This document shows, in pieces, positions 11,787 to 21,822 of a stretch of DNA of 64,000 nt. The number at the start of each line of letters is the position of its first letter. Within the stretch, counting starts at the first letter, position 1. A model generated the notes under the pieces. The model made no database searches and was not told the origin of the DNA. It saw only the letters and a list, made by a program, of their open reading frames with translations. The translations under genes were made by a program, and so were the position numbers. This DNA is from Otis tarda. Lineage: Eukaryota; Chordata; Aves; Otidiformes; Otididae. The stretch is from the NCBI GenBank assembly GCA_026413225.1, contig CM048554.1, positions 10,680,001 to 10,744,000 on the forward strand, given 5' to 3'.

Positions 11787-13232
11787 GGAGGAGCCCCGCG
11801 AGCTTTTTGCGGCCCGCCGGAGGAGCCCCGCGAGCTTTTTGCGGCCCGCCGGAGGACCCCGCCAGCTTTTGCGGCCCGCCGGAGGAGCCCCGCGTCCTTT
11901 TGCCGCCCGCCGGAGGAGCCCCGCGTCCTTTTGCCGCCCGCCGGAGGAGCCCCGCGTCCTTGCCGCCGGCCGGAGGAGCCCCGCGTGCTTTTTGCCGCCG
12001 GCCGGAGGAGCCCTGCGTGGTTTTTGCCGCCGGCCGGAGGAGCCCCGTGTGCTTTTTGCCGCCGGCCGGAGGAGCCCCGCGTGCTTTTTGCCGCCGGCCG
12101 GAGGAGCCCCGCGTCCTTTTGCCGCCCGTCGGAGGGGCCCCTCGTCCTTTTGCTCTGCGGGAGCTCTGCGTGCTTTTTCGCTCGCTGGAGTAGTCCCACG
12201 TCCATTTCCTGCCCGCCGGTGGAGCTCCGCGTCCTTTTGCTCGGTGGGAGCCCCGCGTGTGTTTTGCTGCCCGGCGGAGGAGCCCCGCGTGCTTTTTCCC
12301 GCCTGCCGGAGGAGCCTCTGCGTGCTTTTGCTCCGAGGGAGCCCTGCGTGCTTTTTGCCGCCCGCTAGAGGAGCCCCGCGTGCTTTTGCTCCGAGGGAGC
12401 CCCGCGTGCTTTTGCTCCTAGGGAGCCCCGCGAGCTTTTTGCGGCCTGCCGGAGGAGCCCGGCCAGCTTTTTGTTGCCCGCCGGAGGAGCCCCGCGTCCT
12501 TTTGCTCCGCGGGAGCTCTGCGTGCCTTTTCGCTCGCTGGAGTAGTCCCGCTTGCTTTTGCTCCGCGGGAGCTCTGCGTGCCTTTTCGCTCGCTGGAGTA
12601 GTCCCGCTTCCTTTTGCTCGGCGGGAGCTCTGCGTGCCTTTTAGCTCGCTGGAGTAGTCCCACGTCCATTTGCTGCCTGCCGGTGGGAGCCCCGCGTGCG
12701 TTTTGCTGCCCGCCGGAGGAGCCCCGTGTGCTTTTTCCCCGCCTGCCGGAAGAGCCCCGCGTGCTTTTGCTCCGAGGGAGCCCCGCGTGCTTTTTGCCGC
12801 CCGCTAGAGGAGCCCCGCGTGCTTTTGCTCCGAGGGAGCCCCGCGTGCTTTTTGCGGCGCGCTGGAGGAGGCCCACGTGCTTTTTGCCGCCGGCCGGAGG
12901 AGCCCCGCGTGCTTTTTGCGGTGCGCTGGAGGATCCCCGCGTCCTTCTGCCGCCCGCCGGAGGAGCCCCGCGTGCTTTTTCCTGCTCGGTGCAGTAGTCC
13001 CGCGTCCATTTGCCGCCCGCCAGAGGAGCCCCGCGTCCTTTTGCTCCGTGAGAGCCGCGCGTGCTTTTTGCCGGCCACCGGAGGAGCCCCGCGAGCTTTT
13101 GGCGTCCGCCTGAGGAGCCCCGCGTGCTTTTTCTCCGAGGGAGCCCCGCGTGCTTTTGCTCCTAGGGAGCCCCGCGTGCTTTTTGTCGCCCGCCGGAGGA
13201 GCCCCGCGTGCTTTTTGTCGCCCGCCGGAGGA
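11787..13232 (+). repeat. 5.9-kb higher-order repeat, copy 3, first 1.45 kb only
   Basis: Matches positions 1 to about 1,450 of copy 1 in order, including the GTCGGAGGGGCCCCTCGTCC landmark at 12,128. After the second TTTTTGTCGCCC unit it departs: copy 1 continues GGAGGAGGCCCGCGAGC, whereas here the sequence goes on to GAGCCCCGCATGC. A few substitutions are private to this copy, for example CTCCGCGGGAG near 12,565 where copies 1 and 2 have CTCCGCAGGAG. The break marks a switch into a different higher-order arrangement. Confidence 0.85.
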
Positions 13233-14650
13233 GCCCCGCATGCTTTTGCTCCGAGGGAGCCCCGCGTGCTTTTTGCTGCCGGCCGGAGGACCCCGGGTGT
13301 TTTTTGTGGCGCGCCGGAGGATCCCCGCGTGCTTTTTGCCGCCCGCCGGAGGAGCCCCGCATGCTTTTGCTCCGAGGGAGCCCCGCGTGCTTTTTGCTGC
13401 CGGCCGGAGGACCCCGGGTGTTTTTTGTGGCGCGCCGGAGGATCCCCGTGTCCTTTTGCCGCAGGCCGGAGGAGCCCCGCGTGCTTTTGCTCCTAGGGAG
13501 CCCCGCGTACTTTTTGCGGCCCACCGGAGGAGCCCCGCGTGCTTTTGCCGCCCGCCGGAGGAGCCCCGCGTCCTTTTGCCGCACGCCAGAGGAGCCCCGC
13601 GTCCTTTTGCCGCCGGCCGGAGGAGCCCCGCGTGCTTTTGCCGCCGGCCGGAGGAGCCCTGCGTGGCTTGCCGCCGGCCGGAGGAGCCCCGTGTGCTTTT
13701 GCCGCCGGCCGGAGGAGCCCCATGTGCTTTTGCTCCGAGGGAGCCCTGCGTGCTTTTTGCCGCCCGCTAGAGGAGCCCCGCGTGCTTTTGCTCCGAGGGA
13801 GCCCCGCGTGCTTTTGCGGCGCGCCGGAGGAGCCCCACGTGCTTTTTGCGGCCGGCCGGAGGAGCCCCGGCTGCTTTTTGCCGCCCGCCGGAGGAGCCCC
13901 GTGTGCTTTTTCTCCGAGGGAACCCCGCGTGCTTTTGCTCCTAGGGAGCCCCCGTGCTTTTTGCCGCCCGCCGGAGGAGCCCCGCGTGCTTTCTGCTGCC
14001 CGCCGGAGGAAGCCCGCGTGCTTTCTGCTGCCCGCCGGAGGAGCCCCGCGTGCTTTCTGCTGCCCGCCGGAGGAGCCCCGTGTGCTTTTGCTCCGAGGGA
14101 GCTCCGCGTGCTTTTTCCCCGCCGGCCGGAGGAGCCCCGGGTGCTTTTTGCGGCGCGCCGGAGGATCCCCGTGTCCTTCTGCTGCCCGCCGGAGGAGCCC
14201 CGCGTGCTTTTTCCCGCCTCGGTGAAGTAGTCCCTCGTCCATTTGCTGCCTGCCGGAGGAGCCCCCGCGTCCTTTTGCTCCGTGGGAGCCGAGCGTGCTT
14301 TCTCCTGCCCGCCGGAGGAGCCCCGCGTGCTTTTGCTCCTAGGGAGCCCCGCGTGCTTTTTGCGGCCCGCCGGAGGAGCCCCGCGAGCTTTTGCGGCCCG
14401 CCGGACGAGCCCCGCCAGCTTTTTGCGGCCCGCCGGAGGAGCCCCGTTTCCTTTTGCCGCCCGCCGGAGGAGCCCCGCGTCCTTTGCCGCCCGCCGGAGG
14501 AGCCCCGCGTCCTTTGCCGCCCGCCGGAGGAGCCCCCGCGTCCTTTTTGCCGCCGGCCGGAGGAGCCCCGCGTGCTTTTTACCGCCGGCCGGAGGAGCCC
14601 CGTGTGCTTTTTGCCGCCGGCCGGAGGAGCCCCGCGTCCTTTTGCCGCCC
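13233..14650 (+). repeat. Mosaic segment with a 121-bp tandem duplication
   Basis: Begins with a module of GCATGC, CTCCGAGGGAG, a GGACCCCGGGTG unit and TTTTTTGTGGCGCGCC. The module occurs twice in a row, with GCATGC at 13,238 and 13,359. The rest is a run of GCCGGCCGG-type and GCCGCCCGCCGG-type units, a CTTTCTGCTGCCC triplet (13,989-14,070) and a CTCGGTGAAGTAGTCCC cassette near 14,218. The same module order recurs at 18,300, 20,560, 23,390, 29,000 and 30,230, without the extra 121-bp copy. Confidence 0.8.
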
Positions 14651-16742
14651 GTCGGAGGGGCCCCTCGTCCTTTTGCTCTGCGGGAGCTCTGCGTGCTTTT
14701 TCGCTCGCTGGAGTAGTCCCACGTCCATTTCCTGCCCGCCGGTGGAGCTCCGCGTCCTTTTGCTCGGTGGGAGCCCCGCGTGTGTTTTGCTGCCCGGCGG
14801 AGGAGCCCCGCGTGCTTTTTCCCCGCCTGCCGGAGGAGCCTCTGCGTGCTTTTGCTCCGAGGGAGCCCTGCGTGCTTTTTGCCGCCCGCCAGAGGAGCCC
14901 CGCGTGCTTTTGCTCCGAGGGAGCCCCGCGTGCTTTTGCTCCTAGGGAGCCCCGCGAGCTTTTTGCGGCCTGCCGGAGGAGCCCGGCCAGCTTTTTGCCG
15001 CCCGCCGGACGAGCCCCGCGTCCTTTTGCCCTCCGCGGGAGCTCTGCGTGCCTTTTCGCCCGCTGGAGTAGTCCCGCTTGCTTTTGCTCCGCGGGAGCTC
15101 TGCGTGCCTTTTCGCTCGCTGGAGTAGTCCCGCTTCCTTTTGCTCGGCGGGAGCTCTGCGTGCCTTTTAGCTCGCTGGAGTAGTCCCACGTCCATTTGCT
15201 GCCCGCCGGTGGGAGCCCCGCGTGCGTTTTGCTGCCCGCCGGAGGAGCCCCGTGTGCTTTTTCCCGCCTGCCGGAGGAGCCCCGCGTGCTTTTGCTCCGA
15301 GGGAGCCCCGCGTGCTTTTTGCCGCCCGCTAGAGGAGCCCCGCGTGCTTTTGCTCCGAGGGAGCCCCGCGTGCTTTTTGCGGCCCGCCGGAGGAGCCCCG
15401 CGAGCTTTTTGCCGCCGGCCGGAGGAGCCCCGCCAGCTTTGCGGTGCGCCGGAGGAGCCCCGCGTCCTTTTGCCGCCCGCCGGAGGAGCCCCGCGTCCTT
15501 TTGCCGCCCGCCGGAGGAGCCCCGCGTCCTTTTGCCGCCGGCCGGAGGAGCCCCGCGTGCTTTTTGCCGCCGGCCGGAGGAGCCCTGCGTGGTTTTTGCC
15601 GCCGGCCGGAGGAGCCCCGTGTGCTTTTTGCCGCCGGCCGGAGGAGCCCCGCGTCCTTTTGCCGTCCGCCGGAGGAGCCCCGCGTCCTTTTGCCGCCCGC
15701 CGGAGGAGCCCCGCGTCCTTTTGCCGCACGCCAGAGGAGCCCCGCGTCCTTTTGCCGCCGGCCGGAGGAGCCCCGCGTGCTTTTTGCCGCCGGCCGGAGG
15801 AGCCCTGCGTGGTTTTTGCCGCCGGCCGGAGGAGCCCCGTGTGCTTTTTGCCGCCGGCCGGAGGAGCCCCATGTGCTTTTGCTCCGAGGGAGCCCTGCGT
15901 GCTTTTTGCCGCCCGCTAGAGGAGCCCCGCGTGCTTTTGCTCCGAGGGAGCCCCGCGTGCTTTTTGCGGCGCGCCGGAGGAGCCCCACGTGCTTTTTGCG
16001 GCCGGCCGGAGGAGCCCCGGCTGCTTTTTGCCGCCCGCCGGAGGAGCCCCGTGTGCTTTTTCTCCGAGGGAACCCCCGTGCTTTTTGCCGCCCGCCGGAG
16101 GAGCCCCGCGTGCTTTCTGCTGCCCGCCGGAGGAAGCCCGCGTGCTTTCTGCTGCCCGCCGGAGGAGCCCCGCGTGCTTTCTGCTGCCCGCCGGAGGAGC
16201 CCCGTGTGCTTTTGCTCCGAGGGAGCTCCGCGTGCTTTTTCCCGCCGGCCGGAGGAGCCCCGGGTGCTTTTTGCGGCGCGCCGGAGGATCCCTGTGTCCT
16301 TCTGCTGCCCGCCGGAGGAGCCCCGCGTGCTTTTTCCCGCTCGGTGAAGTAGTCCCTCGTCCATTTGCTGCCTGCCGGAGGAGCCCCGCGTCCTTTTGCT
16401 CCGTGGGAGCCGAGTGTGCTTTTTCCTGCCCGCCGGAGGAGCCCCGCGTGCTTTTGCTCCTAGGGAGCCCCGCGTGCTTTTTGCGGCCCGCCGGAGGAGC
16501 CCCGCGAGCTTTTTGCGGCCCGCCGGACGAGCCCCGCCAGCTTTCTGCGGCCCGCCGGAGGAGCCCCGCGTCCTTTTGCCGCCCGCCGGAGGAGCCCCGC
16601 GTCCTTTTGCCGCACGCCAGAGGAGCCCCGCGTGCTTTTTGCCGCCGGCCGGAGGAGCCCCGCGTGCTTTTTACCGCCGGCCGGAGGAGCCCCGTGTGCT
16701 TTTTGCCGCCGGCCGGAGGAGCCCCGCGTCCTTTTGCCGCCC
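14651..16742 (+). repeat. Shortened higher-order unit, 2,092 bp
   Basis: Delimited by successive GTCGGAGGGGCCCCTCGTCC landmarks at 14,651 and 16,743. The first 900 bp follow copy 1 of the 5.9-kb repeat closely: the GAGCTCTGCGTGCC cassettes, CCATTTCCTG, CTCCTAGGGAG and CCATTTGCTGCCCGCC. The remainder is a run of GCCGGCCGG and GCCGCCCGCC units and then the AGGAAGCCCG / CTTTCTGCTG module (AGGAAGCCCG at 16,131). Confidence 0.75.
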
Positions 16743-18965
16743 GTCGGAGGGGCCCCTCGTCCTTTTGCTCTGCGGGAGCTCTGCGTGCTTTTTCGCTCGC
16801 TGGAGTAGTCCCACGTCCATTTCCTGCCCGCCGGTGGAGCTCCGCGTCCTTTTGCTCGGTGGGAGCCCCGCGTGTGTTTTGCTGCCCGGCGGAGGAGCCC
16901 CGCGTGCTTTTTCCCGCCTGCCGGAGGAGCCTCTGCGTGCTTTTGCTCCGAGGGAGCCCTGCGTGCTTTTTGCCGCCCGCTAGAGGAGCCCCGCGTGCTT
17001 TTGCTCCGAGGGAGCCCCGCGTGCTTTTGCTCCTAGGGAGCCCCGCGAGCTTTTTGCGGCCTGCCGGAGGAGCCCGGCCAGCTTTTTGTTGCCCGCCGGA
17101 GGAGCCCCGCGTCCTTTTGCTCCGCGGGAGCTCTGCGTGCCTTTTCGCTCGCTGGAGTAGTCCCGCTTGCTTTTGCTCCGCGGGAGCTCTGCGTGCCTTT
17201 TCGCTCGCTGGAGTAGTCCCGCTTCCTTTTGCTCGGCGGGAGCTCTGCGTGCCTTTTAGCTCGCTGGAGTAGTCCCACGTCCATTTGCTGCCCGCCGGTG
17301 GGAGCCCCGCGTGCGTTTTGCTGCCCGCCGGAGGAGCCCCGTGTGCTTTTTCCCGCCTGCCGGAGGAGCCCCGCGTGCTTTTGCTCCGAGGGAGCCCCGC
17401 GTGCTTTTTGCCGCCCGCTAGAGGAGCCCCGCGTGCTTTTGCTCCGAGGGAGCCCCGCGTGCTTTTGCGGCGCGCTGGAGGAGGCCCACGTGCTTTTTGC
17501 CGCCGGCCGGAGGAGCCCCGCGTGCTTTTGCGGTGCGCTGGAGGATCCCCGCGTCCTTCTGCCGCCCGCCGGAGGAGCCCCGCGTGCTTTTTCCTGCTCG
17601 GTGCAGTAGTCCCGCGTCCATTTGCCGCCCGCCAGAGGAGCCCCGCGTCCTTTTGCTCCGTGAGAGCCGCGCGTGCTTTTTGCCGGCCACCGGAGGAGCC
17701 CCGCGAGCTTTTGGCGTCCGCCTGAGGAGCCCCGCGTGCTTTTTCTCCGAGGGAGCCCCGCGTGCTTTTGCTCCTAGGGAGCCCCGCGTGCTTTTTGTCG
17801 CCCGCCGGAGGAGCCCCGCGTGCTTTTTGTCGCCCGCCGGAGGAGGCCCGCGAGCTTTTTGTCGCCCGCCGGAGGAGCCCCGCGTGCTTTCTGCCGGCCG
17901 CCGGAGGAGCCCCGCGTCCTTTTGCTCCGAGGGAGCCCCGCGTGTGTTTTGCTGCCCGGCGGAGGAGCCCCGCGCGCTTTTTTCCCGCTCGGTGAAGTAG
18001 TCCCGCGTCCATTTGCTGCCTGCCGGAGGAGCCCTGCGTCCTTTGCTCCGTGGGAGCCGCGCGTGGTTTTTCCCGCCCGCGGGAGGAGCCCCGCCTGCTT
18101 TTGCTACTAGGGAGCCCCGCGTCCTCTTTGCCGCCTGCCGGAGGAGCCCTGCGTCCTCTTTGCCGCCCGCCGAACGACGCCCGCGAGCTTTTTGCCGCCC
18201 GCTGGAGGAGCCCCGCGTTCTTTTGCTCCTAGGGAGCCCCGCGTACTTTTTGCGGCGCGCCGGAGGAGCCCCGCGTGCTTTTTGCCGCCCGCCGGAGGAG
18301 CCCCGCATGCTTTTGCTCCGAGGGAGCCCCGCGTGCTTTTTGCTGCCGGCCGGAGGACCCCGGGTGTTTTTTGTGGCGCGCCGGAGGATCCCCGTGTCCT
18401 TTTGCCGCAGGCCGGAGGAGCCCCGCGTGCTTTTGCTCCTAGGGAGCCCCGCGTACTTTTTGCTGCCCGCCGGAGGAGCCCCGCGTGCTTTTGCCGCCCG
18501 CCGGAGGAGCCCCGCGTCCTTTTGCCGCACGCCAGAGGAGCCCCGCGTCCTTTTGCCGCCGGCCGGAGGAGCCCCGCGTGCTTTTTGCCGCCGGCCGGAG
18601 GAGCCCTGCGTGGTTTTTGCCGCCGGCCGGAGGAGCCCCATGTGCTTTTGCTCCGAGGGAGCCCTGTGTGCTTTTTGCCGCCCGCCGGAGGAGCCCCGCG
18701 AGCTTTTTGCGGCCCGCCGGACGAGCCCCGCCAGCTTTCTGCGGCCCGCCGGAGGAGCCCCGCGTCCTTTTGCCGCCCGCCGGAGGAGCCCCGCGTCCTT
18801 TTGCCGCCCGCCGGAGGAGCCCCGCGTCCTTTTGCCGCACGCCAGAGGAGCCCCGCGTGCTTTTTGCCGCCGGCCGGAGGAGCCCCGCGTGCTTTTACCG
18901 CCGGCCGGAGGAGCCCCGTGTCCTTTTGCCGCCGGCCGGAGGAGCCCCGCGTCCTTTTGCCGCCC
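16743..18965 (+). repeat. Shortened higher-order unit, 2,223 bp
   Basis: Runs between the GTCGGAGGGG landmarks at 16,743 and 18,966. It shares its first part with the preceding unit, then carries the CTCGGTGCAGTAGTCCC and CTCGGTGAAGTAGTCCC cassettes (17,597 and 17,989). Next come the CGAACGACGCCCGCGAGC landmark at 18,172, the GCATGC module and the GCCGGCCGG units. It lacks the AGGAAGCCCG / CTTTCTGCTG module present in its neighbours, which suggests an internal deletion by unequal exchange. Confidence 0.75.
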
Positions 18966-21822
18966 GTCGGAGGGGCCCCTCGTCCTTTTGCTCTGCGGGA
19001 GCTCTGCGTGCTTTTTCGCTCGCTGGAGTAGTCCCACGTCCATTTCCTGCCCGCCGGTGGAGCTCCGCGTCCTTTTGCTCGGTGGGAGCCCCGCGTGTGT
19101 TTTGCTGCCCGGCGGAGGAGCCCCGCGTGCTTTTTCCCCGCCTGCCGGAGGAGCCTCTGCGTGCTTTTGCTCCGAGGGAGCCCTGCGTGCTTTTTGCCGC
19201 CCGCTAGAGGAGCCCCGCGTGCTTTTGCTCCGAGGGAGCCCCCGCGTGCTTTTGCTCCTAGGGAGCCCCGCGAGCTTTTTGCGGCCTGCCGGAGGAGCCC
19301 GGCCAGCTTTTTGTTGCCCGCCGGAGGAGCCCCGCGTCCTTTTGCCGCCGCGGGAGCTCTGCGTGCTTTTTCTCCGAGGGATCCCCGCCAGCTTTTTGCG
19401 GCCCGCCGGAGGAGTCCCGCCAGCTTTTTGCCGCCCGCCGGAGGGCCCGCGTCCTTTTGCTCCGCGGGAGCTCTGCGTGCCTTTTCGCTCGCTGGAGTAG
19501 TCCCGCTTCCTTTTGCTCCGCGGGAGCTCTGCGTGCCTTTTAGCTCGCTGGAGTAGTCCCACGTCCATTTGCTGCCCGCCGGTGGGAGCCCCGCGTGCGT
19601 TTTGCTGCCCGCCGGAGGAGCCCCGTGTGCTTTTTCCCGCCTGCCGGAGGAGCCCCGCGTGCTTTTGCTCCGAGGGAGCCCCGCGTGCTTTTTGCCGCCC
19701 GCTAGAGGAGCCCCGCGTGCTTTTGCTCCGAGGGAGCCCCGCGTGCTTTTTGCGGCGCGCCGGAGGAGGCCCATGTGCTTTTTGCCGCCGGCCGGAGGAG
19801 CCCCGCGTGCTTTTGCGGTGCGCTGGAGGATCCCCGCGTCCTTCTGCCGCCCGCAGGAGGAGCCCCGCGTGCTTTTTCCTGCTCGGTGCAGTAGTCCCGC
19901 GTCCATTTGCCGCCCGCCAGAGGAGCCCCGCGTCCTTTTGCTCCTAGGGAGCCGCGCGTGCTTTTTGCCGGCCACCGGAGGAGCCCCGCGAGCTTTTGGC
20001 GTCCGCCTGAGGAGCCCCGCGTGCTTTTTCTCCGAGGGAGCCCCGCGTGCTTTTGCTCCTAGGGAGCCCCGCGTGCTTTTTGTCGCCCGCCGGAGGAGGC
20101 CCGCGAGCTTTTTGTCGCCCGCCGGAGGAGCCCCGCGTGCTTTCTGCCGGCCGCCGGAGGAGCCCCGCGTCCTTTTGCTCCGAGGGAGCCCCGCGTGTGT
20201 TTTGCTGCCCGGCGGAGGAGCCCCGCGCGCTTTTTCCCGCTCGGTGAAGTAGTCCCGCGTCCATTTGCTGCCTGCCGGAGGAGCCCTGCGTCCTTTTGCT
20301 CCGTGGGAGCCGCGCGTGGTTTTTCCCGCCCGCGGGAGGAGCCCCGCCTGCTTTTGCTACTAGGGAGCCCCGCGTCCTCTTTGCCGCCTGCCGGAGGAGC
20401 CCTGCGTCCTCTTGCCGCCCGCCGAACGACGCCCGCGAGCTTTTTGCCGCCCGCTGGAGGAGCCCCGCGTTCTTTTGCTCCTAGGGAGCCCCGCGTACTT
20501 TTTGCGGCGCGCCGGAGGAGCCCCGCGTGCTTTTTGCCGCCCGCCGGAGGAGCCCCGCATGCTTTTGCTCCGAGGGAGCCCCGCGTGCTTTTTGCTGCCG
20601 GCCGGAGGACCCCGGGTGTTTTTTGTGGCGCGCCGGAGGATCCCCGTGTCCTTTTGCCGCAGGCCGGAGGAGCCCCGCGTGCTTTTGCTCCTAGGGAGCC
20701 CCGCGTACTTTTTGCGGCCCGCCGGAGGAGCCCCGCGTGCTTTTGCCGCCCGCCGGAGGAGCCCCGCGTCCTTTTGCCGCACGCCAGAGGAGCCCCGCGT
20801 CCTTCTGCCGCCGGCCGGAGGAGCCCCGCGTGCTTTTTGCCGCCGGCCGGAGGAGCCCTGCGTGGTTTTTGCCGCCGGCCGGAGGAGCCCCATGTGCTTT
20901 TGCTCCGAGGGAGCCCTGCGTGCTTTTTGCCGCCCGCTAGAGGAGCCCCGCGTGCTTTTGCTCCGAGGGAGCCCCGCGTGCTTTTTGCGGCGCGCCGGAG
21001 GAGCCCCACGTGCTTTTTGCGGCCGGCCGGAGGAGCCCCGGCTGCTTTTTGCCGCCCGCCGGAGGAGCCCCGTGTGCTTTTTCTCCGAGGGAACCCCGCG
21101 TGCTTTTGCTCCTAGGGAGCCCCCGTGCTTTTTGCCGCCCGCCGGAGGAGCCCCGCGTGCTTTCTGCTGCCCGCCGGAGGAAGCCCGCGTGCTTTCTGCT
21201 GCCCGCCGGAGGAGCCCCGCGTGCTTTCTGCTGCCCGCCGGAGGAGCCCCGTGTGCTTTTGCTCCGAGGGAGCTCCGCGTGCTTTTTCCCCGCCGGCCGG
21301 AGGAGCCCCGGGTGCTTTTTGCGGCGCGCCGGAGGATCCCCGTGTCCTTCTGCTGCCCGCCGGAGGAGCCCCGCGTGCTTTTTCCCCGCTCGGTGAAGTA
21401 GTCCCTCGTCCATTTGCTGCCTGCCGGAGGAGCCCCGCGTCCTTTTGCTCCGTGGGAGCCGAGCGTGCTTTCTCCTGCCCGCCGGAGGAGCCCCCGCGTG
21501 CTTTTGCTCCTAGGGAGCCCCGCGTGCTTTTTGCGGCCCGCCGGAGGAGCCCCGCGAGCTTTTTGCGGCCCGCCGGACGAGCCCCGCCAGCTTTTTGCGG
21601 CCCGCCGGAGGAGCCCCGCGTCCTTTTGCCGCCCGCCGGAGGAGCCCCGCGTCCTTTTGCCGCCCGCCGGAGGAGCCCCGCGTCCTTTTGCCGCACGCCA
21701 GAGGAGCCCCGCGTGCTTTTGCCGCCGGCCGGAGGAGCCCCGCGTGCTTTTTACCGCCGGCCGGAGGAGCCCCGTGTGCTTTTTGCCGCCGGCCGGAGGA
21801 GCCCCGCGTCCTTTTGCCGCCC
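18966..21822 (+). repeat. Higher-order unit, 2,857 bp
   Basis: Landmark interval between 18,966 and 21,823. It contains the full order seen only in part elsewhere: GAGCTCTGCG cassettes, the GTAGTCCC cassettes, CGAACGACGCC at about 20,422, the GCATGC module, and AGGAAGCCCG at 21,178. Its length matches the half-unit spacing (2,842 bp) inside the 5.9-kb repeat, which suggests that about 2.85 kb is the ancestral higher-order length. Confidence 0.75.
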
